Shown one piece after another: positions 35,196 to 44,648 of a stretch of DNA of 64,000 bases (positions within the stretch are counted from its first letter, which is position 1; each line of letters starts with the position of its first letter). The notes under the pieces are model-generated. The model did no database searches. It was given only the letters and a program-made list of their open reading frames with translations, and was not told the origin of the DNA. The position numbers and the translations under genes were made by a program. Origin of the DNA: Litorimonas sp046250185 (GTDB taxonomy: Bacteria > Pseudomonadota > Alphaproteobacteria > Caulobacterales > Maricaulaceae); assembly GCF_046250185.1 (NCBI RefSeq), contig NZ_CP176469.1; one strand, 5' to 3'.

Positions 35196-38100
35196 CTACC
35201 CCAGCCCGTTTAGCGCTTCCTGCAATTTCTCTACCTCTGAAGCATAGCCAGCGCGGCGCTCTTTTTGCAAGTTCACGACCTTTTCAGGGGCTTTGTCGGT
35301 GAAGGCAGGGTTTGAGAGTTTTTTGTCGATCTTCTCGATCTCGCTCCGCGCTTTCTCGATTTCTTTCTCCAGTCGCGCTCGCTCTGCTGACAGATCGATC
35401 AAGCCTTCCAGCGGGATCGCGTAATTCACACTGTCCACTACGGTCTGCAACGCGCCCTGCGGCGCTTCGCTGGCCAGATCAACACGTTCCACCCGCGCCA
35501 TGGGCGAAAGTTGCGGCGCATAAGTCGCCAACCGTGGATCGAGTGCGTCTGCTAGCATAAGCAGCGGCGCTTTCTTGCTCGGCGGGATGTTCATGTCGGC
35601 ACGGACAGAACGAATGTTTGTGATCAGAGTTTGCAGCCAATCAACCTCCGCACATGCCTGATCGTTGATCAAATTATTGCCGAGCTGCGGCCACTCGGAT
35701 ACGATCAAATGTGTCTCGCGCGACGCCGCCGTTTTTGCCCAAAGCTCTTCCGTGATAAACGGCATGAAGGGGTGGAGCAGTTTTAAGATTTGGTCCAGCA
35801 CCCACGCAAATGTCGCGCGCGTCTCGTCTTTCGTTGCGCCGTCTTCGCCCGACAACAACGGCTTGGAGAGCTCCAAATACCAAGAGCAGAACGTATCCCA
35901 CACGAATTTATAGGCCGCATCAGCCGCGTCGTTAAAGCGGTAAGCCTCAATGCAGCGGGTCATGTCTTGGGCGGCCTTGGCGGTCCCGGAAATGATCCAT
36001 TGGTTGATCGGCGTCGTTACGGACTCGGGCGCGAAATCAGGGTCAACGGCGCAATCATTCATCTGTCCGAAATTAGCAGCCGACCAGAGCTTTGTCCCGA
36101 AATTGCGGTAGCCCGCGATACGGTCCACAGACAGCCGAATATTCCGCCCCTGCCCCGCCATGCTCGCAAGCGTGAAACGAAGCGCATCCGCACCGTAGGG
36201 TTCAAACCCGTCAGGATATTGCTTGCGGGTCGCTTTCTCGATCTGCGGGGCTTTCTCTGGATTTTTCAGGCCGCGCGTGCGTTTCGCGACAAGGTCTTCA
36301 ATCGAAACACCGTCGATCAAGTCGAGCGGATCAAGCGTATTGCCGATGGATTTCGACATTTTTTTACCCGCCTCATCTAGGACAAGCGCGTGGATATAGA
36401 CGTCCTTGAACGGCACTTCGTCCATGAAATGCAACCCCTGCATCATCATCCGCGCCACCCAGAAGAAGATGATGTCAAAGGCGGTCACGAGGACGGAGGT
36501 CGGATAGAAGCGTTCAAGCTCCTCGGTGTTTTCGGGCCACCCGAGCGTGGAAAACGGCCAGAGACCAGAGGAGAACCATGTGTCTAGGACGTCGGGATCG
36601 CGCCAAACGCCAACACCATATTCCCACTCTTTTTCGGGTTTATCCGAATATTCATCTGGCATCCAAAATGCCATCGCATCGTTCACATCATCAAAAATTC
36701 TAACCTCATACCCAGAGCCAATCGCTTCCAAATAGTATTCTTTCATTTGAAGCCGTGCTTCGTGTTCACTTGAAGCAACAAAAACTTTTAATCGCTCAGC
36801 AAAACGATTGTTTGAACCTTCATTTCTTAAAACTTGTTGCCCACCAAATTCATCAACCACTGGCCCGTAATATGCCGGAATCCGGTGCCCCCACCATAAC
36901 TGACGCGAGATACACCAAGGCTGGATTTCTTTCATCCAATGGTCATATGTCTTTTTCCAGTTCTCTGGAATAAAACGCGTCGAGCCGTCATCGACTTTCG
37001 CCATGGCAGCTTCCGCGAGTTTATCCGCCGCGACGAACCATTGATCGGTCAGCATCGGTTCAATCACCACACCAGATCGATCACCATAGGGTTGCATAAT
37101 TTTCTTGTCTTCGACGCGGATAAGCAGGCCTTCGGCATCTATATCTGCGACCACAGCTTTGCGGGCCTCAAAGCGATCCATCCCGACATATTTGGCGGGC
37201 ATGATCTCAGACTCGATCATCTCGCCGCGCGTCCCCATCAGGGAGTACATTGGTATGTCATTGCGTTTGGCGACTTCGTAATCGTTAAAATCATGCGCGC
37301 CTGTGATCTTGACCGCGCCAGAGCCGAAATCCATATCGGGATATTCATCTGTAATAATCGGGATCAGGCGGTCGGCGAGCGGGAGGCGCACCATCTTGCC
37401 CACAATCGGCTTATAGCGCTCATCATCTGGATGCACCGCCACCGCCCCATCGCCAAGCATGGTTTCGGGACGCGTCGTCGCGATAGAAATGTAATCGCGT
37501 TCTTCCGTGAGGGTGACGTTTCCGTCCTCGTCTTTCTCGACATAGGTATAAGTCTCGCCGCCTTCCAGCGGATATTTGAAGTGCCAGAAATGGCCGTCCT
37601 TCTCGATATTCTCGACTTCCAGATCGGAAATCGCAGTTTGAAAATGCGGGTCCCAGTTGACGAGGCGTTTATCGCGGTAGATCAGGCCAGCCTCGTACAT
37701 CTCGACAAAAGCCTTCGTCACGGCCTCCGCCATTTTGTCTTTGGGATTGTCTGGGTCGCCCAGCGTAAACTTCTCTCGCGACCAATCGCAGGATGAACCG
37801 AGCCGTCTAAGTTGTTGATTAATATGCCCGCCGCTCTCCGCTTTCCACGCCCAAACGTGGTTGAGGAAGTCTTCGCGACTCATGTTTTTGCGCGCTTTAC
37901 CCTCGGCGGCGAGTTTCCGCTCCACCACCATTTGCGTCGCGATACCCGCATGATCCGTGCCGGGCTGCCACAGCACAGCCTTGCCCGTCATGCGGTGATA
38001 GCGCACGAGGATGTCTTGGATCGTGTTGTTGACCGCGTGACCCATATGCAAGCTGCCCGTCACATTGGGCGGCGGGATGACGATAGAGAAATTGTCGTCC

Positions 38101-38207
38101 TTTGTATCGGTCGGGCGAGCGGCGCGGGGTTTGAAATGCCCCGCCTCTTCCCACATTTTATAGAGGCGCTGCTCTGCCTCTTTGGGATTAAAGTTTTTCT
38201 CTAACAT
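35196..38207 (-). CDS. valS: Valyl-tRNA synthetase
   Basis: Charges tRNA-Val. The start is the ATG at 38207, giving MLEKNFNPKEAEQ; a GTG at 38240 would add 11 residues. Class I motifs: PPNVTGSLHMGH (HIGH) near residue 45 and GKKMSKSIGN (KMSKS). The editing domain lies between them. The C-terminal coiled coil (about 935-1003, KEIEKARSEIEKIDKKL) is the ValS tRNA-binding arm. 1003 residues, slightly longer than E. coli ValS. Confidence 0.96.
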   Translation of the reverse strand: MLEKNFNPKEAEQRLYKMWEEAGHFKPRAARPTDTKDDNFSIVIPPPNVTGSLHMGHAVNNTIQDILVRYHRMTGKAVLWQPGTDHAGIATQMVVERKLAAEGKARKNMSREDFLNHVWAWKAESGGHINQQLRRLGSSCDWSREKFTLGDPDNPKDKMAEAVTKAFVEMYEAGLIYRDKRLVNWDPHFQTAISDLEVENIEKDGHFWHFKYPLEGGETYTYVEKDEDGNVTLTEERDYISIATTRPETMLGDGAVAVHPDDERYKPIVGKMVRLPLADRLIPIITDEYPDMDFGSGAVKITGAHDFNDYEVAKRNDIPMYSLMGTRGEMIESEIMPAKYVGMDRFEARKAVVADIDAEGLLIRVEDKKIMQPYGDRSGVVIEPMLTDQWFVAADKLAEAAMAKVDDGSTRFIPENWKKTYDHWMKEIQPWCISRQLWWGHRIPAYYGPVVDEFGGQQVLRNEGSNNRFAERLKVFVASSEHEARLQMKEYYLEAIGSGYEVRIFDDVNDAMAFWMPDEYSDKPEKEWEYGVGVWRDPDVLDTWFSSGLWPFSTLGWPENTEELERFYPTSVLVTAFDIIFFWVARMMMQGLHFMDEVPFKDVYIHALVLDEAGKKMSKSIGNTLDPLDLIDGVSIEDLVAKRTRGLKNPEKAPQIEKATRKQYPDGFEPYGADALRFTLASMAGQGRNIRLSVDRIAGYRNFGTKLWSAANFGQMNDCAVDPDFAPESVTTPINQWIISGTAKAAQDMTRCIEAYRFNDAADAAYKFVWDTFCSWYLELSKPLLSGEDGATKDETRATFAWVLDQILKLLHPFMPFITEELWAKTAASRETHLIVSEWPQLGNNLINDQACAEVDWLQTLITNIRSVRADMNIPPSKKAPLLMLADALDPRLATYAPQLSPMARVERVDLASEAPQGALQTVVDSVNYAIPLEGLIDLSAERARLEKEIEKARSEIEKIDKKLSNPAFTDKAPEKVVNLQKERRAGYASEVEKLQEALNGLG

Positions 38208-38228
38208 GCGACGATCCAAATATGACGT

Positions 38229-38247
38229 GGCCCAAATCACTTGGGCC
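38229..38247. repeat. Hairpin GGCCCAA/TTGGGCC upstream of valS
   Basis: Perfect 7-base arms with a 5-base loop, 22 bases before the valS start. It lies on the valS leader just beyond the popZ terminator and may be part of it or affect valS translation. Confidence 0.4.
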
Positions 38248-38249
38248 TA

Positions 38250-38302
38250 AAACAACAAAGCCCCGCCCCTCACTATTTCCCGCAAGAAAAGAAGAGGCGA
38301 GG
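38250..38302 (-). terminator. Probable terminator after popZ
   Basis: On the minus strand CCTCGCCTC (38302-38294) can pair with GGGGCGGGG (38269-38261) over nine positions including G-U pairs. CTTTGTTGTTTT follows. It lies between popZ and valS. Confidence 0.5.
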
Positions 38303-38384
38303 TTATTTATGTGTCTTTAACGCGCAAATGCGCAGATTTAAAGAGGCTTATTCGACCCGTAGAGCGAGGCCGACATTTCGCAGA

Positions 38385-40001
38385 TTACTTGCCTGACGCG
38401 ATGCGTTTGACTTCTTTGGTCACAGCGCGCTCCACAATGCCTTTGAGGTTGGCATCGAGCCAATCTTTAAGCATGGGGCGCAGCGCTTCCATCACGAGAT
38501 CGCCGATCCGGTCGCCGCGCTCAGCCGTCACGGCTTGCTCCTCTACCACGCGGTTGAGCGAGGCAAATACATCGGCGGTCGCCGTTTCGGTCACATCATC
38601 CATGATGGTGTCTTTTTTCGCAGTTCTAGCCATCTTGGCAGTCTCCTTTGGGGTGGATTCATTTGTTAAAGTTGTAGGGGTTACGTCAGTCGCGTCTGGT
38701 GCACCGGAAACCGTATCTTGCGCAGCAAAAGCGGCACCTGTCGCGGCAACAGCACCAAAAGCTGCGACGTTTGTTAGATTTGCTTTACCGAAACCCGCGC
38801 CGCCGCCAGCCGCATCTTCTGCCGCAGCAGCAATGTCCGATAGGCTTGGCGAAGCCTCATTAAGCGCCGTATTTTCAAGCTCCATCGCAGCGACGCTATC
38901 GACATCTGGGAGCGGTGCATCATGCGCACTCAACTCATCTTCGAGTGTCATATCCAAAATTTCATCTAGAATGTCATCGCCAGCGTCTTCAGAGTCATCC
39001 AGTTCTGGAATTTCCAGCGCCGCATCGTCTAGCATCATATCATCGGCAGCCTCGTCATCTGACAAGTCAGCCATCAGTGATTTGACCAAATCCAAATCGG
39101 CTTCGTCTTCATTGTCGCTGGGGGCATCCTGTTCAGCTTCGTCATCTGTAACCAATTCGGCCAACGCTTCGAAATCGTTGTCTTCGAGCGGGTCAGCGGA
39201 ATTTTCAGCGTCCGATGTATCATTATTATCGCCGGCCATATCGGCGAGTAACTCGTCAATATCCAGTGCATCGCTGTCGCGCGACGCTTCAACCTGATCC
39301 CCCCCCGCGAGAGCCGCAGCACCCGCCGCTGCAATACCGCCGCCAGCCAGCACAGAGGCAAAGGCATGATCGTGGGGGGCCGCATCTAAATCTGCGTCAG
39401 AAGCGTCATCCACCAAATCCAGCGTCTCTAACTCGACGTCCAAGTCCAATGTCTCTGTCAGCTCTTGAAGTTGCGGATCATCGGCGACCCCCATCTCCAT
39501 ATCGACAAGGTCTAAAGCCGAAAGATCATCCACCACATCGTCTTGAGCCGCCATTTCTGGGGTGTCGGGATCTGATAAAATATCGAGGGGTGAAGGAATA
39601 TCTGCGGCTGTCTCAATCTCGACACCCTCGTCTTCAGCTTCAGGAATTTCCAGATCAACGACGTCGCTATACGAATCACTCTCTTCGAGATCAAACGGCA
39701 TATCGAGCGCGATCGCCTCTTCCTTGCCAGCTGCAATTGCACCCGCCGCCAATTCGCTCAATGGCATGTCTGTTGTGGCGTCGGCAAGCTGTAAATCTGT
39801 AGAGGCTTGAAAAGACTGGGGTTCAACTAAGCTCTCTAAACCTACGGAATCGCTAGTGTCTTGAACAATGTCTTCGGGTGAAGCGAGCGCAGTTGTATCG
39901 TCATCCGCAATGATTTTGCGGATGGATGCCAGGATGTCTTCCATGCTGGGTTCGGCTGCATCTGCCATTTCGTTTTGTGTCCCCGGAGTCTGTTCCGACA
40001 T
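38385..40001 (-). CDS. popZ: Polar organising protein PopZ with extended acidic linker
   Basis: PopZ forms the polar condensate that anchors ParB-parS and recruits cell-cycle kinases in Caulobacter. The N-terminal partner-binding helix MEDILASIRKII is at 20-31. The C-terminal oligomerisation helices cover about 478-538 (RIGDLVMEALRPMLKDWLDA). Between them lie about 440 residues of Asp/Glu-rich, Pro-poor disordered sequence with two Ala/Gly islands (near 217-230 and 395-425). Caulobacter PopZ is 177 residues, so this one (538) is about three times as long. valS-popZ-tolC-pcm order supports the call. Confidence 0.9.
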   Translation of the reverse strand: MSEQTPGTQNEMADAAEPSMEDILASIRKIIADDDTTALASPEDIVQDTSDSVGLESLVEPQSFQASTDLQLADATTDMPLSELAAGAIAAGKEEAIALDMPFDLEESDSYSDVVDLEIPEAEDEGVEIETAADIPSPLDILSDPDTPEMAAQDDVVDDLSALDLVDMEMGVADDPQLQELTETLDLDVELETLDLVDDASDADLDAAPHDHAFASVLAGGGIAAAGAAALAGGDQVEASRDSDALDIDELLADMAGDNNDTSDAENSADPLEDNDFEALAELVTDDEAEQDAPSDNEDEADLDLVKSLMADLSDDEAADDMMLDDAALEIPELDDSEDAGDDILDEILDMTLEDELSAHDAPLPDVDSVAAMELENTALNEASPSLSDIAAAAEDAAGGGAGFGKANLTNVAAFGAVAATGAAFAAQDTVSGAPDATDVTPTTLTNESTPKETAKMARTAKKDTIMDDVTETATADVFASLNRVVEEQAVTAERGDRIGDLVMEALRPMLKDWLDANLKGIVERAVTKEVKRIASGK

Positions 40002-40041
40002 ATACTATCACCACCACTGAGGGGCCCCCGCCCGCGTTCTA

Positions 40042-40056
40042 TTAAGATAGGGTTAA
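40042..40056. promoter_or_regulatory. CtrA-type box TTAA-N7-TTAA upstream of popZ
   Basis: TTAAGATAGGGTTAA has exact 7-base spacing, 41 bases before the popZ start codon. The position suits repression or activation of the popZ promoter by CtrA. Confidence 0.5.
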
Positions 40057-40154
40057 GACAACACGTGTGGCTTGTCTAGGGAGTGCCGCGCTCAATTCAG
40101 AGGGGAACACAATTATTCTGTGAGTTGTCTGAAATGGAGCGAAGACCGTTCCCA

Positions 40155-41846
40155 CTAGGGATCAATGATCAACTCTCGCGGAGGCTGTGACGGCGGCTGA
40201 ATTGGCTCGGTCACAATCTCTGGCAATGGCACATCACGGAGGGCATGATACTCACCCTCTTGACCCGTGACTGTATCAGCGGCGTCTTTGAGGAGCTTTA
40301 CTGGCTTTACCTCTGCCTTGCTCAGTGTTTCAGGAACCGTATCAAGCTTTGTTGCGCGACCAAGCGTTGCGACACCACCAGCGACATCATTCACAATATC
40401 GGGAATTTGACGCCCGATCTTTTGCGCAGCCTCTGGCACAAAACGGTCAATATTTCGATCAAAGCCTCGGTAGCGCACAGCCTCAAAATTCTGAACAGCG
40501 TCATATGTCTCAACAGGCAGCGCAATCCCGTCCGCATCAAAGACACCCAGGATTGAGAGCAGTTGATAGGTCACGCTATCCACATCACGTTCTGCGTTGA
40601 TCAGCGCCAGCTTCGCATTGAGGACTTCTTGTTCAGCGTTTAGCACATCTAGCTGCGTCCGTGTACCAACAGTTAGCTCCAACTCCACGCCCTCAAATGC
40701 GACTTCCGCCGCGTCTAATTGTTGTTGGCTCGTGATGAAGACACGCTTGGCCGCTTCAAGTTGCGCCCATATTTGCGTGACCGTCTGATCGACTGCGAGT
40801 TCTGTATCACGTGTTTCAAACGCCAGACGCGTCTTGGCGTGCTTTGCCTGACGCACGCGAGAACGATTAAGGCCGCCAGAGAAAATAGGCACGCTGATTT
40901 GTGCCGTCAGCGAGGCTTGATCTGTTTCTTCAATGCCGAGGAGTTGACCGCGTTGCGCAGACAAAGTGCCGTTCAGCGAGATTGTCGGACGACCATTCGA
41001 TTTCGCCACATCAATCGCTGCGCGACCCGCCTCTTCATTAAAATAAGACGCAAGAAGCTGCGGATTATTATCCCGAGCGAGAGCGATGGCTGTTGGCAGA
41101 TCGTTCGGCAAAGCAAAATCTGGCACGGGTTGTAGGTCAACAGGCATACGACCAACAATCCGCTTATAGGTCGCACGGCTGATCTGCAGTTGCGCCTCTG
41201 CTTGCGCCAGTCCAGCTTCCGATGCTGCGAGGCGGGATTGTGATTGCGCAATGTCCGTGCGTGTACCCTCACCCACATCAAACCGCGCATTGGCGGCCGT
41301 TAGCTGCGAGGTCAGAACGCGGACGTTATTGCGACGAATATTGGCCGCCTGTTCATCGCGTAGCACATCGACATAGGCCTCGGCAGCGCTGACGAAAATA
41401 CTATTTTCAGTCGCGCGTAGGCTTTCACGCGCGGCCAAGATACCTGACTTCGCTTGACGTTTCAGGGCTTTGACGCGCCCGCCTTGATAAAGCGGTTGAA
41501 TAACTTGGACTTGACCTGCCAAGGGATCGCTGCCTCTCCAACCGCCCCCAGGGGGTGCAAAGAAGCTGCCAGGTGTCTCAGGCGTCCGAACCTCGGTCCG
41601 CGCGTAACTACCTGACGCTGTGGCGGACAGGCGACCTTGCGCGCGGGCTTGAATATAAGTCTCGTCCGTCTCGCGCAGTCGCGCCCGCTCGGCCTGCAAA
41701 CGTGGGTTCTTGTTGTAAACAGATATCAGCGTGTCTTGCAGCGTCTCCGCACTGGCGATCTGCGCGAAAGACAGCGGCGCAACGATAATTGCAGCAGAGA
41801 GAAGCCACCGCATTGATGCAGATTGAAGTTTCGGCAAAAGGGTCAC
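40155..41846 (-). CDS. tolC: TolC family outer-membrane efflux channel
   Basis: Trimeric outer-membrane channel for type I secretion and RND efflux. I prefer the GTG at 41846, with GAGG 8 bases before it, giving 563 residues. An ATG at 41813 and a TTG at 41876 are alternatives. The signal peptide ends near ASA-ET. Two OEP repeats are seen; paired coiled-coil segments include AYVDVLRDEQAANIR and FDVGEGTRTDIAQSQSRL in repeat one and LTVGTRTQLDVLNAEQEVL in repeat two. A long Pro-rich C-terminal tail follows the barrel. Confidence 0.92.
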   Translation of the reverse strand: MTLLPKLQSASMRWLLSAAIIVAPLSFAQIASAETLQDTLISVYNKNPRLQAERARLRETDETYIQARAQGRLSATASGSYARTEVRTPETPGSFFAPPGGGWRGSDPLAGQVQVIQPLYQGGRVKALKRQAKSGILAARESLRATENSIFVSAAEAYVDVLRDEQAANIRRNNVRVLTSQLTAANARFDVGEGTRTDIAQSQSRLAASEAGLAQAEAQLQISRATYKRIVGRMPVDLQPVPDFALPNDLPTAIALARDNNPQLLASYFNEEAGRAAIDVAKSNGRPTISLNGTLSAQRGQLLGIEETDQASLTAQISVPIFSGGLNRSRVRQAKHAKTRLAFETRDTELAVDQTVTQIWAQLEAAKRVFITSQQQLDAAEVAFEGVELELTVGTRTQLDVLNAEQEVLNAKLALINAERDVDSVTYQLLSILGVFDADGIALPVETYDAVQNFEAVRYRGFDRNIDRFVPEAAQKIGRQIPDIVNDVAGGVATLGRATKLDTVPETLSKAEVKPVKLLKDAADTVTGQEGEYHALRDVPLPEIVTEPIQPPSQPPRELIIDP

Positions 41847-41961
41847 GCAGGCATCCTCATTTTCATCATCGACCAAATGGCCCTCAAGATTGCCCCTGTC
41901 ATAGTCTGTCTCTATTAACAGCCACTTACTCTATATACGCGCAACCGTCGCCATCAGTGCG

Positions 41962-42615
41962 CTAAAACGTAAATGCGGGCTCTGGCGCAAATCCTGGCAA
42001 ATAGGGCGCTGACGTATCGAATAAGATACGCTCGCCCAGCACGTCGCCGCTTTTTTGAAACAGAGTTGCATGACCGATTGGGCCTTTTTGGACGATTGTC
42101 ACCAAACGCCCGTCATTCGCGAGTTGATCCACCCACGCTTTTGGCACCTCGTGGACAGCACCATTAAAGATGATCACGTTAAACGGGCCGTGTTCGGCCG
42201 CACCAGACTTTAGGTGGCCTTGAACCACGGCGGCATTGACGACATTTGACTCGACCAACAACTCTGTTGCACGGGCCACGGCCTCTTCACTCGTCTCCAC
42301 TCCCACAACTGTATCAGCGAGGTGGGAGAGGATCGCGGTGGAGTAGCCGCGCGCACACGCCAAGTCGAGGACGATATCCGTCGGCTCTATTTCTGCGGCT
42401 TGCACCATCTTGGCTAGATCACGCGGGCGCAGCATCACACGACCATCGTCCAGAGTAATATGCGAGTCGCCATACGCTAGCGCGACTTTCGCATTCGGCA
42501 CAAAGGCCTCGCGCTTGACCCGGCGGAACGCTGCCAGCACTGGCACGTCCGTCACATCGCTTGTGCGGATTTGGCTCTCGACCATATGGTCGCGTGCATT
42601 AGAGAAGTCGAACAT
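41962..42615 (-). CDS. PCMT-like methyltransferase (protein-L-isoaspartate type)
   Basis: 217 residues. N-terminal MVESQIRTSDVTD, FVPNAKVALAYGD and DGRVMLRPRDLAKM match the protein-isoaspartate O-methyltransferase family as found beside tolC in alphaproteobacteria. The SAM motif reads VLDLACARGYSTA where the family has the G-x-G-S/T-G-Y pattern, so two glycines are replaced by Ala. Later motifs (VVGVETSEEAV, NDGRLVTIV) are intact. It may be active on another substrate or weakly active; isoaspartyl repair is not certain. Confidence 0.8.
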   Translation of the reverse strand: MFDFSNARDHMVESQIRTSDVTDVPVLAAFRRVKREAFVPNAKVALAYGDSHITLDDGRVMLRPRDLAKMVQAAEIEPTDIVLDLACARGYSTAILSHLADTVVGVETSEEAVARATELLVESNVVNAAVVQGHLKSGAAEHGPFNVIIFNGAVHEVPKAWVDQLANDGRLVTIVQKGPIGHATLFQKSGDVLGERILFDTSAPYLPGFAPEPAFTF

Positions 42616-42777
42616 GGTATATTCTGTCCCGATAGGCTAAATTCTATCGCCCTATAACCCTTGCCCGCACGCGCTGGCAATGGCGGAATATGCATATTTG
42701 ATATGCGTAGCGCATAATTGCCGTTGCAAGCCGCCCCTGCGCGGCCTATAGAGCGCGGCCTAACAGCGCTTTGGCTC

Positions 42778-42851
42778 GGTACCATGGCGGAGTGGTGACG
42801 CACCGGATTGCAAATCCGTGAACCCCGGTTCGATTCCGGGTGGTACCTCCA
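42778..42851 (+). tRNA. tRNA-Cys (anticodon GCA)
   Basis: Acceptor arms GGTACCA (42778-42784) and TGGTACC (42841-42847) pair fully. The anticodon stem CGGAT/ATCCG holds the loop TTGCAAA, and the T arm is CCCGGTTCGATTCCGGG. The discriminator base is T and CCA is encoded. Confidence 0.97.
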
Positions 42852-42865
42852 AGCGCTTTAAAAAT

Positions 42866-42906
42866 GCCCGCCCTCGCCCCACCACGGCGAGATCGCGGGC
42901 TTTTTG
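42866..42906 (+). terminator. Intrinsic terminator after tRNA-Cys
   Basis: GCCCGC (42866-42871) pairs with GCGGGC (42895-42900), enclosing CTCGCC/GGCGAG. Five T follow directly. It separates the tRNA from plsY. Confidence 0.85.
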
Positions 42907-42942
42907 CTTTACAGAGCCACCCCGTTTCGGCACGAAGACGGA

Positions 42943-43536
42943 ATGGAACTCTACCCCCATATCGTCAGCGTTTTGGCGGGCTATTTGCTCGGCAGTATTC
43001 CCTTCGGCTTGCTGCTGGCGAAGGCGGCGGGGCTGGGGGATATTCGCCAGATTGGCTCAGGCAATATCGGCACAACAAATGTGTTACGCACTGGCCGCAA
43101 AGACATTGCGCTGCTGACGCTATTGCTAGACGCGTTGAAGGCTGGGGCTGCGGGATTGATCGCCGCGCATTTTTTCGGCCAACCCTTTGGCTACATCGCT
43201 GCCGCTGCCGCCCTGTTTGGACACTGCTATCCCGTCTGGCTCAAATTTAAAGGCGGCAAAGGTGTGGCGACATTTTTTGGTGGTTTGCTCGCCTTGGCCT
43301 GGCCTGCTGGGATTGCCGCGGCTCTAACGTGGCTAGCGACAGCACTCATCACCAAATATTCATCCCTCTCTGCGTTGCTCGCAGCAGGAATCGCACCGAT
43401 TGTGGCTTATGTGTTTGTAGGATTGACCGCATTTCTTATGGTCGCCTTTATGAGCTGCGTAATTTATTGGCGGCATCGCGATAATATCCGGCGCCTTCTG
43501 CGGGGTGAAGAGAGCAAGATCGGCGCTAAATCGTAA
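42943..43536 (+). CDS. plsY: Acyl-phosphate glycerol-3-phosphate acyltransferase
   Basis: Inner-membrane enzyme that makes lysophosphatidic acid from acyl-phosphate. The ATG at 42943 gives MELYPHIVSV; an earlier ATG at 42904 lies in the tRNA terminator. Signature loops: GSGNIGTTNVLRTG near residue 37 and KGGKGVATFFGG near 104. Five or six membrane helices, 197 residues. Its stop overlaps the dprA start (TAATG). Confidence 0.95.
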   Translation: MELYPHIVSVLAGYLLGSIPFGLLLAKAAGLGDIRQIGSGNIGTTNVLRTGRKDIALLTLLLDALKAGAAGLIAAHFFGQPFGYIAAAAALFGHCYPVWLKFKGGKGVATFFGGLLALAWPAGIAAALTWLATALITKYSSLSALLAAGIAPIVAYVFVGLTAFLMVAFMSCVIYWRHRDNIRRLLRGEESKIGAKS

Positions 43537-44648
43537 TGCAAATCCGAGAACTGAGCTTTGCGGAGCGGCGAGATTGGATTCGCCTGATCCGCACGCAAAA
43601 TGTTGGGCCCGTTGCGTTTCGCGACCTCCTCGCCCGCTACCGCACAGCGTCCGCCGCCATTGACGCCCTACCCTCTATCATCCGCCGTAAAGCCATCAAG
43701 GTCCCCACACCCGCGCAAGTCGAGGCCGAAATGGCAGCGTCTGAGGACATGGGCATCCAGATGATCGCGGCGTGTGAGCCAGACTTCCCGAAATATCTTC
43801 GTGCCGTTGACCCTGCCCCGCCACTGATTTCAGTTTTAGGCGACATGAGTGTTCTGCATAAACCCTGCGTCGCGATTATCGGCTCTCGCAACGCATCTGC
43901 GCTAGGATTGAAATTCGCAGCCTCCATGGCGCGGGATTTGGGGCAAGCGGGATATACCGTGATTTCAGGCCTCGCGCGCGGAATTGATGCATCCGCTCAC
44001 GCAGCCTGTCTCGACACTGGTACAGCTGCCGTTTTGGGCGGAGGGGTCGATCATATCTATCCAAGGCAGAACCACGACCTCTACCATGATATAGCCCGTC
44101 AAGGTGCTTTGGTCAGCGAAAGCCCGCTCGGATACCGCGCCACAGCTCGTGATTTCCCACGTCGCAACCGTATCATTTCTGGACTATCGCTAGGCGTCGT
44201 CGTGATTGAAGCCGCCGAACGCTCTGGCACGCTGATCACCGCGCGCTATGCATTGGAGCAAAACCGCGAGGTCATGGCCGCGCCCGGGTCTCCGCTTGAT
44301 CCGCGCACAAAGGGCTGCAACCGATTGATCCGTGAAGGCGCGGCCCTGATCGAGACCGCAGAAGACGTGATCCGAATTTTGCGTGACCTACGCCCCTCTA
44401 TCGTGATGGAAAGCGATGACAGCTATGCCGCGCCAGAATTTGATTTCGAAGCGGCTGAGGCAGACATATCCCGCGCCGCAGAAATCGTGCGTAACTTGCT
44501 TTCCACAACTCCGACCCCGCGCGACGATATTATCCGCGCGAGTGGTTATCCCGCGGCCATCGTCAATGCAGCACTGTTGGAAATGGATTTAAACGGCGAC
44601 GTCCTGGTCGAACCAGATGGGCGCGTCGCCCTCAACCCGAGCGTCTAA
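43536..44648 (+). CDS. dprA: DNA processing protein DprA
   Basis: Loads RecA on incoming single-stranded DNA during natural transformation. Rossmann core with IIGSRNASALGLKFA near residue 115 and SGLARGIDASAHAA near 148. A small helical domain lies at the N-terminus (about 1-60) and a winged-helix DML1-like domain at about 305-370. 370 residues. It is widespread and does not by itself prove competence. Its stop shares four bases with a small opposing ORF. Confidence 0.95.
   Translation: MQIRELSFAERRDWIRLIRTQNVGPVAFRDLLARYRTASAAIDALPSIIRRKAIKVPTPAQVEAEMAASEDMGIQMIAACEPDFPKYLRAVDPAPPLISVLGDMSVLHKPCVAIIGSRNASALGLKFAASMARDLGQAGYTVISGLARGIDASAHAACLDTGTAAVLGGGVDHIYPRQNHDLYHDIARQGALVSESPLGYRATARDFPRRNRIISGLSLGVVVIEAAERSGTLITARYALEQNREVMAAPGSPLDPRTKGCNRLIREGAALIETAEDVIRILRDLRPSIVMESDDSYAAPEFDFEAAEADISRAAEIVRNLLSTTPTPRDDIIRASGYPAAIVNAALLEMDLNGDVLVEPDGRVALNPSV

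Noticed and set aside
36939..37796. 285-residue open frame on the plus strand
   Set aside because: Antisense to valS over its whole length; the His/Arg-rich product has no domain.
38311..39297. Ser/Ala-rich 328-residue open frame on the plus strand
   Set aside because: It is the reverse complement of the Asp/Glu-rich popZ linker, which gives long Ser-rich shadows.
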